From: Undaria pinnatifida
Lineage: Eukaryota; Sar; Phaeophyceae; Laminariales; Alariaceae
Assembly: GCA_012845835.1 (NCBI GenBank)
Contig: JABAKD010000027.1
Coordinates: forward strand, 1,404,189-1,468,188
Direction: 5' to 3'
Length of the DNA: 64,000 bases
The position numbers and the translations under genes were made by a program. Below, one piece after another: positions 31,160 to 41,392 of the stretch (position 1 is its first letter; every line of letters starts with the position of its first letter). The notes under the pieces are model-generated. The model was not told where the DNA came from, searched no databases, and was given only the letters and a program-made list of their open reading frames with translations.

Positions 31160-32535
31160 TTTGGGTTGCATACTACATGTAATATCAAACCTTCTAGAAA
31201 ATAAACATCACCATGCGGGTGACGTCAAGGGGTGTCTTCTTGCTGCAACCGTCACATTCGTCCCCTTCAAGGGTTTATAGTTTCCGCGCACATATTGAAA
31301 TGCTCGCCCCCCCCCGATCCCTCTTGTTCAAACGCCTCACCCGAAATCAAAATCTACCAGAGTAGTAGACACTACCAGCCAGCTGATATCGTCTCATTAT
31401 GCATCTAGCCATCCATGCCGTAGCTCCAACTCATCTCCGCCCACCCCCCCCCCCCTTTTGTTCCCCGCCCAGATCGTTGAAACGCCCCACTTACAATCGA
31501 AATCGGCCAGAGAAATAATACTTCTAAGCAACTGGTATCACGTCCTTATCTTTCTAGCTATCCATGACGTAGCTTTCATTCATCCCCTCTCCCCCCCTCC
31601 AACGCCCCCTCCTTGCCCACACCCCGCACGATCGCCTAGACCCAGCACCGCGCGTATAGCAAGCCCCTCCATATATGATTAATACGCGCGATCGGAGGAT
31701 CACATACAATGTTGCGAAGATCAGTGTCGACCAAATGCTTGATCTCATAGCTGGAGTGTTTTATAACATTATGTGTGACCTACACCTCTTGAACCCCCCC
31801 CCCCCCTTTTTTTTCATCCTCGCTTTCTCTTGCTTAAACGCCCCACCTACTATCGAAATCCGCCAGAGTAATAAACACTTCCACGCCCTGGATATCGCCT
31901 CGTTATCGTTTTAGAGCCGTCCATGCCGCTGCTGCAATTCCCACCCACCCCCGCCCCCAACGCCCCCTCCTTCCCCACCACCCGCACCATCGCCTAGACC
32001 TAGCACCACGCGTATAGCAAACCCCTACATCCATGCGACCTAAAGCCCCCCCCCCCCGGCCCCCGGCCCCGCCGGCACATTCCCCTCCCCCTCCCCCACA
32101 AGAAGGATTTATAGTTTTCACGCACAAATTGACCTGCCCCACCCGTCCCCTCCCCCCCCTCCTCCCCTCCCGCCCCCCTTTTGATCAAAATCAGGCCCCC
32201 ACGTCCTCAAAAGCTCCGCCCTCCCCTCACCGGTTAATCGAGTTAGAGTATTCACTTGATAAGCTCGTGCATTTCCTTCCACAGCTGTCAGATTTTGTCC
32301 CTCTCAGAAACGGGTTTTATAGTTTCCGCGCACAGACTGCCTAACATCACCCAGTTGACCCTGATAGCTACACTGTAGTTGCAAGGGGAGTCGCCGACCA
32401 ATATTCTTAATGAGGACACACAAACCGTAATACGCGCGATCGGAGTATCACACACAGCTTGCAAAGATGAGGTTCGACAAAATATTCGATCTCACAGCTG
32501 GAGTGTGTTTTATTTTGTATAGTATATTTTGAGGG
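31160..32535 (+). repeat. poly-C repeat family, second copy
   Basis: It starts with GGGTTGCATACTACATGTAA and an ATATCAAACCTTCTAGAA block shared with 28.55 and 45.82 kb. It carries the same boxes and C runs and ends with CACAGCTGGAGTGTGTTTTA. Confidence 0.85.
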
Positions 32536-32981
32536 GGCTTGCGGCAGCTGGATACATACCTGATAGACTACATGAAGTTTTTTGGCAAGGACATCCGGGA
32601 CAAGAGACTACATGGCGCGGAATGGGATATGTACCTCTCCGCCCGATAATGTAAGGACCGCTTAGGAAACTGATATAGGAACTCAAGCGGTCAGAACAGG
32701 CGTCCAGACGAAGACGCGGGGAAATCGCGGTCTCGTGTGGGGAGCCGTCTCACTGCTTGAGCGCGACCGGTAGGTAGGTCGACCGCGGTTCGTTGTGTGG
32801 GTGGGGGAGGCGTACGCAAGAGGGGAGAGGAAGGGAGCGGCTCTCCTTCCCCTCTTCCATTCTGCTATTTTATTTAGAGGTAAGGGAAGCGTACGCATCC
32901 GGGGGGGGGGGCGGGAGCAGTGCAGCCCTTCCCTACCCCCCCCACAACCACGACTTCGTCAATTAATGTACAGCGTCTTTC

Positions 32982-33583
32982 GTGGGAATGAAAACCCAAA
33001 GGGACGAGGGGAAGATTTTGACCTACCAGTATAGCGATGACTTTACCTACAAGTCTGACCAGAGGGTCTGCATAATTCCCCACTTGCTGTCGAATCGAGA
33101 AACCGAGGCCGCAGAAGGTTCAGCACAGCAGGCCTGGTGTGAGCGGACGGTCAGCAGATTTCCCCTTCCCGTCGAAAACCGAGACAGTGTCGGCTTCGCG
33201 GAAGACTCACACCAAAGTGCAAACAGCTTGAGCAGAGGGCCAGTTTACCCCACTTTCACGCGGATCGAAGCAGGATCGTTCACGCAGAAGGCTCAAACCA
33301 GAAGGGCCGTTCATTCATTCAGCACTGCAGAACGCCCACAGCAGTACAGAAGATGCCGTTGGGTACTCCCCACCAGTATGGGGAGGAACCATACCCACCG
33401 CTGAGGTGGGAGCACAGCGCAGAACTGACAGAGTGGCAAGAACGGTACGGGCAAGTCCACACAGCAGTACAGAAGATGCCGTCGGGTACCTTCCACCAGT
33501 ATGGGGCGGCACCACCTCCACCGCTAAGTTGGGAGCACAGGCGTAGTGCAAAGCAGACAGAGTGGCGCGAACGGTACGGGTAA
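32982..33583 (+). pseudogene. gag-like remnant of YR element copy 2, with tandem protein repeat
   Basis: Two frames are involved. The later one (33353-33583) encodes two copies of a ~42-residue unit (M-P-x-G-T-x-H-Q-Y-G, PPL.WEH, TEW.ERYG). The DNA unit is ~127 bp, so the two copies are in frame only through a 1-bp difference. It lies where the related element has its repeat-bearing gag. Confidence 0.55.
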
Positions 33584-33813
33584 ATCGAGCCGTCCCTGCC
33601 CCAACGAGATAATCGCATGTTCGTTCCGGTCGATTCGCGGGAGAGTAGCTGGTCAGCACGCTCACGGCTTCCTTATGGGGTGTCGCTCAGTCGAAACAGA
33701 ATATAACGCATGGTACAGCAATAGCACGCAGAAAACATATAGTCTACGGAGATTACCTCGATACGCAAGAAAGAGAACATGCCTTTTACAAGCTAGCGTA
33801 CGTTAGCACAACC

Positions 33814-34083
33814 TTGATGCGAGATAACAGAGGAGTCGTGAGAGACGTAGCCCGAGCGGTAGGAGGATCCCTGGTAGCACCGCTGATAGACCTCACACAC
33901 ATACAACGATACTTCGGACACTTGAAAAGCTTCGGGGCAGTTGTGTCGATAGTCACAGGAGGGGTACCTGTGAACACGGTCACGACGGACGCTGATCTTG
34001 AGCGTGCGTTACAGTACGGAAATCACCGCAGCGTCACCGAACACTTGCCAGCAGTATGGAAGAAAATTGTGGAAGATACATGA
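33814..34083 (+). pseudogene. YR element copy 2: N-terminal part of the RT ORF
   Basis: The segments GGSLVAPLIDLTHIQRYFGH, VTGGVPVNTVTTDADLERAL and LQYGNHRSVTEHLPAVWKKI align with 61.4-61.1 kb on the minus strand. They also align more distantly with residues 70-115 of the intact ORF2 at 41.4 kb (LQYGNHRS is common to all three). A stop follows at 34081. Confidence 0.78.
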
Positions 34084-34580
34084 GCCAAACCTGTGCAGCG
34101 ATATCAAAATCAACCGCGCACGACATCCCGAATCTAAGAGGCTCGCCATTGGCGGCCGTCGTGACACACAAGGTGCGAATAATCTATGACTAGTCGTTCG
34201 ATGAACAGAGCAGAGAGCAGAACGGAAGATTAGACAGACACTAACCCGGGTACCGTCCCCCAACGCGTGTGCGCTCTGGCGCTGCCCGAGCTTCTCGCCG
34301 AACACGTGACACTAAGTACTTACAAAACAGTTCCCGGAAAAGAGAATTCTGATTAGCACGGCCGATGTGTCCGACGCTTTACGCAACGTCCGGGTTGATG
34401 CGGACGAAGCCCACAAAATGTTGCTACACATTTGGAGAGTTGGTAGTGATTGGCTTTCGTTTGACTCTTGAGGTGGCCTGGGTCACCTGGGTTCTGGGGT
34501 GTCATGTCAGTGGCCGCTGAACACGCGCACTGCAACACCACACAATCAATTCCACCCAGCTCTTAGACGAAGGAAAATAT

Positions 34581-35125
34581 ATGATGGCCCACGTAAAGGT
34601 GGTGGATTGTTGGGAAGATGTAAAACCCACGCCGATACCGCCGGACGCAAAAAATGGAGCACAAGCTGGGGTAGAATTAGACGATCCATTTTTCGCGACC
34701 GTGCACGTGGACGATTACATACTGATTAAGGTGGAACACTCAGACGACGACACGACCGCCCTTATCGCGTCGGCCTCGTTAGACTCGCATCACGTGCGGT
34801 TGTTCAGACAGCGAGAAGAAGGCGTGACACCCTTCCTAGTTCTCAAAAATAGCACAGACAGATTGGGACACCACGATCGATGCCCTAGGGTTCACTATCA
34901 ACCAGCACGTGTACTATGAAATCTCGTTTTCACGTAAAAAAGGTCGACGCGATAAAGAGGGCGCTGCGTGAGCAGTGGCCGGTGGACCATAGGCAAGCGA
35001 AGGTTAGAAAAGTTCTCAGTAAAGCCGGGAACTTGTGGAACCTCACGTATTTAGTGCGGGCTGGCAGATATTTGGTGTGGAGACTGCTGCGTCTTTCGGG
35101 GTTGCACGACTCACCATGTATGTAG
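34581..35125 (+). pseudogene. YR element copy 2: RT palm and thumb pieces
   Basis: The first frame has DDPFFATVHVDDYILIKVEHSD, with VDD as the catalytic motif. The second frame (from 34916) has the thumb block AGNLWNLTYLVRAGRYLVWR. Both align to the minus-strand copy. At 35.17-35.42 kb a third, stop-ridden reading (HADFLFW; FDASFGAV; ..LKRKAEL) matches the start of its RNase H. Confidence 0.78.
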
Positions 35126-35430
35126 CAAAAACCAGAATCGTACACGGTACAACACGGTAGAGAATTACACGCGGACTTCCTCTTCTGGCAATGAGCATCG
35201 ACAACCCGCTACTGCTAGAGAGAGACTCGAAGCGCTCCCCGCTAAACGGCGATAAAACGACGCGCCAAAAGCACTAACTACTAATTTGACGCCAGCTTCG
35301 GCGCGGTGGACGATAGCTACGTTGAGAGGAAGGGATTTCAGAGGTATGACGTGCCGCAAGAACTAACCATCTAACTCAAAAGAAAAGCCGAACTTGGAGC
35401 ACGTTTCGTAAAGAGGTAGAAGCGGGGACA

Positions 35431-36430
35431 AGAACGGGGCAGCCCAGGTGCTGGCCGTTCGTATCATACTTCGGTTTCATAGTGCATTTATACGATAGGG
35501 TGATATTCTAATCCATTCAGGGGTCTACAGGTGAAAAACTAATCCAGAATTCTTGAGCCATACCAAATGGGATGAAGCAGGATGAAGAATAAAAAAAAGA
35601 AAAACTCCAATGAATGATAGATACGCAGTCCTGCCCCTCGACATTTCTTAGGGTGGCGGTTTACTTCGTAAACTCGGTACCGGTATTTTTGTTGTTGTTC
35701 TCACATTAACTCGCATAATCAAGTCCGTGGTCACAGGACAGGCTCTAGTCACTCTGGATTGGAAGAATACCCAGGGCAAAAAAAAACACAAAACAAGAAC
35801 AAGAGTGGTACGTACACACATAGACTATATATTATCTCTGTCTTAGAATTGGAGACCTCAGAGCCCCACAGTGACACGGTAAAAATCATGGGCGTGAAAT
35901 CGTACATTTGAGACAATAATAAGTTGAAAGGAAGCACAGGCAGATCTGATAAAATTACGGTAAACCACACTGCCGACCCATCGCATACCCACTTGAGACG
36001 ACCTCTACGAAATACAGTACCATACACCTAACGATGTAAAGTCACCCTCGCGGTCAATAGTGGTGGCATCGCATTTATATGACATCGCATACCCACCTCG
36101 CCAGATGCATTGGTAGGATGTATCTCTGTCTTAAAATTGACGACCGCAGAGCCCCACATCGGCAAGGTAAAAATCATGGGCGTGAGATCGTACATTTATT
36201 TGAGACAACAATAATTTGAAAGGAAGCACAGGCAGATGTGTTAAAGTTACGGTAAACAACCTCACCAACCCATTACGTAGGGTATTTCGTACATACCGTC
36301 TGCATGATCGCCTCCCAACCTATGCCAAGCGAAGTATGACTAACGAGGTAACGTAATTGAGCGCGTGTATACCAAGTACGACTAACGAGGTAACGTAATT
36401 GAGCGCATGCATACCAAGCGTTCCTTAAAA
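35431..36430. repeat. non-coding stretch with two ~290-bp tandem units
   Basis: A block with TATCTCTGTCTTA.AATTG, CAGAGCCCCACA and AAAAATCATGGGCGTGA occurs at about 35.83 and 36.12 kb. Just before the YR element two copies of a ~42-bp unit (GACTAACGAGGTAACGTAATTGAGCGC) lie at 36.34-36.41 kb. There are no genes. Confidence 0.75.
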
Positions 36431-36709
36431 GGGTAGTTTTGTCCGTAGACGAAGTAACGGCCTCCGCAAACGAAGTAACGGACAAAGCAGGGTTTATTGG
36501 AGACATACCGAGGCATGTCTGTATCGGGAACTGGGATAGAGCAAGTTTGGTTTTGGGGATGGAAGGGCCTGCACGCAGTCCTTTCGAGAAAGGCATCGCG
36601 TGTAGGTCAGCATCCCCACGTCGGGCACGAGCAAGCACGAGGTCCTGTGACGAGCACGGGCAGACGTGAGGTAGTCGCTGGTTTGGCCATCCAAGCCAGG
36701 TATTTGTGC
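36431..36709 (+). repeat. A1 split direct repeat of the YR element
   Basis: The 279 bp start GGGTAGTTTTGTCCG and end GTATTTGTGC. They match 44850-45128 without gaps. Left flank: ..CCTTAAAA. Confidence 0.92.
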
Positions 36710-37133
36710 TATCTTTTCTGTGCCTTCTGTTCTGCTCCGGCCCCTTCGCTGGACAACGAGCTGAACGTGGGGAGCGAGCTGACGCGACACGAACAGGAGA
36801 GACCCGCTGCAAGGACTGGAACCAGCGAGTCCCAGAAACAACACGGTATGTGTGGATGCGTAGGGATTGCCGACTGACGATAGGGTGTTATCTAACGATA
36901 GGCGAAGAGACGCTGAGTGGGAGCGGCGCCCGCGCCCCAGTAACGGGAGGCGGGCCGTTGAGGAGAGAGAGGGAAAAAGAAAAAGGAAAAAAAGAAAAAG
37001 CCGCCGGCAGTGTACGATGGAGACATATTGGTTTATGCACATTACACGAGTACATCTAACACCACCCAGCTGAGGCTGGGGAGGCCCCAGGACGCCGGTA
37101 CAGCCAGTTTTATTAGAAATACGGCCGCTGTGA

Positions 37134-39060
37134 GTGCGTGTGTGTGAGTACGACCCAATGAAAGGGTGGTTTGTTAACCGTGGCGTTCCTTTGCCTTGCC
37201 GCGTGTGGTCGCGGATGTATATGGAAACGAGACAGAGAAATGCATACATACGAGTACGTACGTTCGTACATGATACTCATGGAAACATGTCGATGTATTG
37301 CAGCCAGAATAACTGGGATACATGCAGTCTTGCTACAGCCCGGGGCATGATACTGACGGAATATTGCCGCTATAATAATGTCGAGTCGGTCCTCTGTGGA
37401 GACAGCAGTACTGTGTGCGATGAAAACTTATCGACGCACGACCGACACGGGGTGGCTTGCTGTAGAGACAGCATACATACAGTCCTCCTACAAGCCCTGA
37501 GCACGATACTCATGGGAAAATGCCGCAGTATTGCCGCTGTAATAATTTGCGTCGGTCCGCTGTGGAGACAACAGTACTGTGCGCGATGAAAACTTATCGA
37601 CGCACGACCGACACGGTGTGGCTAGCGGTAGAGACAGCATACATACAGTCCTCCTACAAGCCCTGAGCACGATACTCATGGGAAAATGCCGCAGTATTGC
37701 CGCTATAATAATTTGCGTCGGTCCGCCGCGGAGACAGCAGTACTGTGCGCGATGAAAACTTATCGACGCACGACCGACACGGTGTGGCTTGCTGTAGAGA
37801 CAGCATACATACAGCCCTGCTACAAGCCCTGTGCAGGACACTCATGGAAATGCCGAAGTACTGCCGCTAGAATAATTTGCGTCGGCTCGCTGTGGAGACA
37901 GTACTACCGTGTGCGATGAAAACATATCGATGCACGACCGACACGGTGTTGCTTGCTGTGGAGACGGCAGGGAGCAGGCTCGCTGTGGAGACAGCGGGTG
38001 CTTCTGCTCGAGGGGGGGGGACCCGTTCCCACCCCCCTTCGCGACCCAGGTGGAAACGCACGATGAAAACATATCGATACGACCACCTGCGGAGAGGAAG
38101 GAAAGAGAAAAAAAATGGGGGGGGTGGGCTGTGGCCTATATTTCCCTATAGTTTTTCTTTCTTTTTTCTTTCCCGTCTTTTAATTATGTCCTTATTTAGG
38201 ATACATACGGTCTGGCTACAGGCCCTGTGCATGATAATCATGGAAACATGTCGAAACATTGCAGCTAGAATCAATTTGAGTCGGTCGGCTGCGGAGACAG
38301 TACTGCGTGCGATGAAAACATATCGATGCACGATCGACACGGTGTTGCTTGCTGTGGAGACAGCAGGGAGCAGGCTCGCTGTGGAGACAGCGGGTGCTTC
38401 TGCGCGAGGGGGGGGGGGGGGGCGTTTCCACCCCCCTTCGCGACCCAGGTGGAAACGCACGATGAAAACATATCGTTACGACCACCTGCGTAGAGGAAAG
38501 AAAGAGAAGGAAAAAGGGGGGGGCCCGTGGCCTATATCCCCCTATAAGTTTTCCCCGTTTTTTTTTAATTATTTCCTTATTACGCACGAGCCGCCCGCTG
38601 TGGAGACAGTGGGGGGGGGCAGGCCCGCGGTGAAAAACGGCGGGCGCTACTGCCCGAGAGGGAGTAAAAATTAACGACTCCCTCCGGCTTGAGCTGGGCT
38701 GGAATGCACGATGAAAACACTTGATGCATGAACGCCCGTGAGTTGGTGGCTGTGGAGACAGCGAGGAGCGGGTTCGCTGTGGAGACAGCGGGCACCACCG
38801 CTCGAGGGGGAGAGGGGGGGGGGGGGGGACTGCCCCCCCCCCCCCCCCCCGTCCCGACCAGGGTGGAAACGCACGATGAAAACATACCGGTACGACCACC
38901 TGCGCAAAGAGAAAAATAAACAGAAAAAGGCGAGGGCCCGGGTAGTCCACCTTATATATATATGTATATCGCATCGATTGGTCTGATTTAGACAGCGAGC
39001 GGTATGGCTCGAGGGAGTTGTACCATCTGGCACGTGCGGGAACGCACGATGGAAAACATA
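37134..39060 (+). repeat. tandem-repeat leader of the YR element
   Basis: A unit with CGATGAAAAC.TATCGA.GCACGACCGACACGG starts at 37418, 37584, 37750 and 37914 (period 164-166 bp). It appears again at 38310 as part of a longer ~396-bp unit. The longer unit adds GCTGTGGAGACAGC pairs, a G run, and a CACCCCCCTTCGCGACCCAGGTGGAAACGCACG block. A third, diverged long unit ends near 39.05 kb. All lie between A1 and ORF1. Open frames here are by-products of the repeats. Confidence 0.8.
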
Positions 39061-39940
39061 CCGGCGTACGACACAGTGCAGAGCAGGACATATGACAGAC
39101 GGTCGGGAGTGACCCCCTGTTTTATCGCTAATTAGGTTCGTTACTGGGTTACGTGTGGCAATTTCCCAAAAGCAACGACAGCACCGAGAAGCAGAAAAAA
39201 CGGCACCCGATGAGTGTTCGGGTGCCCCACGTGGCGTTAACGGGGGCGTCGAGACGCTGCTCAGGTTACCAACCCCACACATGAGAGCTGGGATCCTGGT
39301 AATCTGCGACACATACGGTGGGGGGTCGACGTGCGACTGTTGGGGGGGGGGAACCCAACCCCAGAATAAATAAATATATACACGTATAGTATATATATAC
39401 CATCACACAGCACGTATAATGGGGGAACCGAGCGCATAACGTAGACACTGACCGAGAAAGACATACTCATACGCAACGCCTTGCGAGGTAACCGCCTTCT
39501 GCCGTAGCCCGTCCCTGTTTCCCGAATTCGTGTTGGGCGGGGGGGATTATCCCTCGCCACGGGACGCACAACCCACGTCGATCGGCGTGGGGCCGTGCGC
39601 CCCGTCTGATAAGCACATTCGGGACAGGGCGGCGGCCTAGGCAGAAGCAACTATCTCAATAAGGGGTTGTAGGCATGGGGGGGGGGGGGGGCACAACGCT
39701 GCTACGCCCCCCCAACAGTCTCCACGTTTTTGTTCTTGGCGTCGTGTGCGACGCCCACGTGCTCTGAGGTACCCGCCCAGGGGCTGTGTGGTAGAGGTCA
39801 CACCCACGTGTGGGTGGCAGGGGGGGCGGGGGGGAGGCACAGGGTCGGGGAAGACAGACCTCGGCCAACCCCCGCTGGTGAAATATGTATATTTTCACCA
39901 ATAATGACCCCGCCCTCTCTCCCCCCCCCCCCCCCACTCC
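39061..39940 (+). other. rest of YR-element leader upstream of ORF1
   Basis: No repeat and no protein domain is seen. It has long G runs (39679-39690 and others) and a C run just before the first in-frame ATG of ORF1. Confidence 0.4.
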
Positions 39941-41332
39941 TTGCTTACCCCAAACCCTCGCCCCGCCTTTACGGATACGCAGTGGCGCAACCAGATGCCG
40001 TCGGCAACGAGGAACGGCGGTCGGCGGGGGTCGGGGGCAACGGGCAGGGGCGGCAACGCCTCGGCCGCGAGGAGCGGGCCGCCGCCGCCGGCACCTACTG
40101 CGCGAGTGTCGCTCGCGTCGCTGGCCGAGCTTATTCGTCAGATCCAAACTGATCGCGACTCGGACGGGCTGGCGGCGGCGGTCGGCGAGCTGCGGGAGGA
40201 ACTCCGTGCACTCCACGAGCAACTCTCCGCGACGCAGGAGGAGGTCGCCGCCATGGCTGACGACCGGGAGGCCGCTATCGACATGTGCGAGCAGATGCAG
40301 CTCTCCATCGCGGGGTACCAGCAGCCGGGTGCCCAGGCAGACGAGCTTCCTCCGACGGGGAGGCGAGCCGACGAGAAGGAGTTTTTCGCGGCGTGGCGCA
40401 TCCTCGGCGTCCGTAAGGTGTGGATCACCATCGGCGAAAAACCGGCGGTGTACAACCTGAAGCGGGCGGAGATGCAGGCCTTGCTGGGGGACGTGGCGCT
40501 CGCGTCGGATGAAACGACCAACCAGCTGAACACCTTCACCGGGTTCCGCGTCGGGGCGTACATGGCCGAGGGTGACACCCCCCGGCTGGCCGCGAACATG
40601 TTCCTGCCGGAGCAGCTGGAGATCATGGTCGACGCCATTCTGGCGGTCGTGGGGAACGGGGTGTGTTCGGAGGACGGCGTGGACAGGCTCAGCATGCTGG
40701 GGGACGGACTCCGGGAGGGTCTCTCCCTCCTTCGGATCCACTGCCGGAAGCACCGGCTCAAGGCCGTCCTGCCGGAGAACAAGGCGCTCATGGCTACCCT
40801 GGTCGACGCCGACATGAAGGAGTACTGCCAGCGCCTCTTCACCGCGGCGGTGGCCGTCGCGAAGGCCGCACCCCCGGCGATCGAGAACATGCCAGGCGTG
40901 GTGGTCCCGACGTGGCCGGCGCTCACCAACTATATACGTGGGGGGGGGCTCCTAGGCGCCGCGGCGTCCCCGACGGCGGGAGCGGGACGCACGGAGAAGC
41001 GCGACCGCCAGACCTCGGGGAGGGGCAACGGGTTCGGCGACTGTTACGCGTGGACGGAGGCACGGGGGTGTCGGTTCGGCGAAAAATGCGTGTACGCCCA
41101 CCCCGCCAACAAGAAGTACCGGCCGAGCAACGGCCGCGGCGGGACCAGCGGACGAGCAAGCAACGACAACGGCCGTACCGGCGGAGGAGGTGGCCCTTCG
41201 CCAGCGGGGCGCGGACGGGACGGCCGTCCCAAACCGGGCGGGGGATCCAGTGCCTCCGGGAGCAGCGGGGGGGGGAGTGCCGCCGCCCGGGGTGTTGTCG
41301 CCTTGGCGGCAACGCCTTCCGGGCGCGGATAG
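39941..41332 (+). CDS. YR element ORF1, gag-like with CCCH zinc finger
   Basis: The ORF has 463 codons. A Gly/Arg/Ala-rich head is followed by an amphipathic, coiled-coil-like helix (about residues 55-115) and an alpha-helical core (about 125-330). A CCCH finger follows with spacing C-x8-C-x5-C-x3-H at residues 368-387 (from DNA 41042). A Gly/Ser/Arg-rich tail completes it. This is the position of gag in such elements, and the finger is probably the RNA-binding module in place of a retroviral knuckle. The ATG at 39995 (MPSATRNG), inside the same frame, is an alternative start with a cleaner context. Stop TAG at 41330-41332. Confidence 0.82.
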   Translation: MLTPNPRPAFTDTQWRNQMPSATRNGGRRGSGATGRGGNASAARSGPPPPAPTARVSLASLAELIRQIQTDRDSDGLAAAVGELREELRALHEQLSATQEEVAAMADDREAAIDMCEQMQLSIAGYQQPGAQADELPPTGRRADEKEFFAAWRILGVRKVWITIGEKPAVYNLKRAEMQALLGDVALASDETTNQLNTFTGFRVGAYMAEGDTPRLAANMFLPEQLEIMVDAILAVVGNGVCSEDGVDRLSMLGDGLREGLSLLRIHCRKHRLKAVLPENKALMATLVDADMKEYCQRLFTAAVAVAKAAPPAIENMPGVVVPTWPALTNYIRGGGLLGAAASPTAGAGRTEKRDRQTSGRGNGFGDCYAWTEARGCRFGEKCVYAHPANKKYRPSNGRGGTSGRASNDNGRTGGGGGPSPAGRGRDGRPKPGGGSSASGSSGGGSAAARGVVALAATPSGRG

Positions 41333-41392
41333 GGAGACGGGCCTCGTCGCCCGACGACGGGGCCAACGGCAGGTGGGCTGGCACTTGTCCGC

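Larger units (their letters stand above)
32980..35430 (+). mobile_element. decayed tyrosine-recombinase retrotransposon (copy 2)
   Basis: It has gag-like repeats (33.3-33.6 kb), then RT-domain pieces in several frames and the beginning of RNase H (to about 35.43 kb). No recombinase part is present. Its sequence is clearly closer to the minus-strand copy at 58-64 kb than to the element at 36-45 kb. Confidence 0.8.

Noticed and set aside
28600-32100. Gly- or Pro-rich frames in the poly-C repeats
   Set aside because: They are homopolymer translations; frame and length depend on C-run lengths.
36273-37249. Minus-strand frames shared between 36.4 and 44.9 kb
   Set aside because: The identity comes from the A1/A2 non-coding repeat; no domain is present.
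37134-39091. Several 80-290-codon frames upstream of the YR element ORF1
   Set aside because: They shift with the repeat unit, have no domain and overlap on both strands; they are by-products of tandem repeats.
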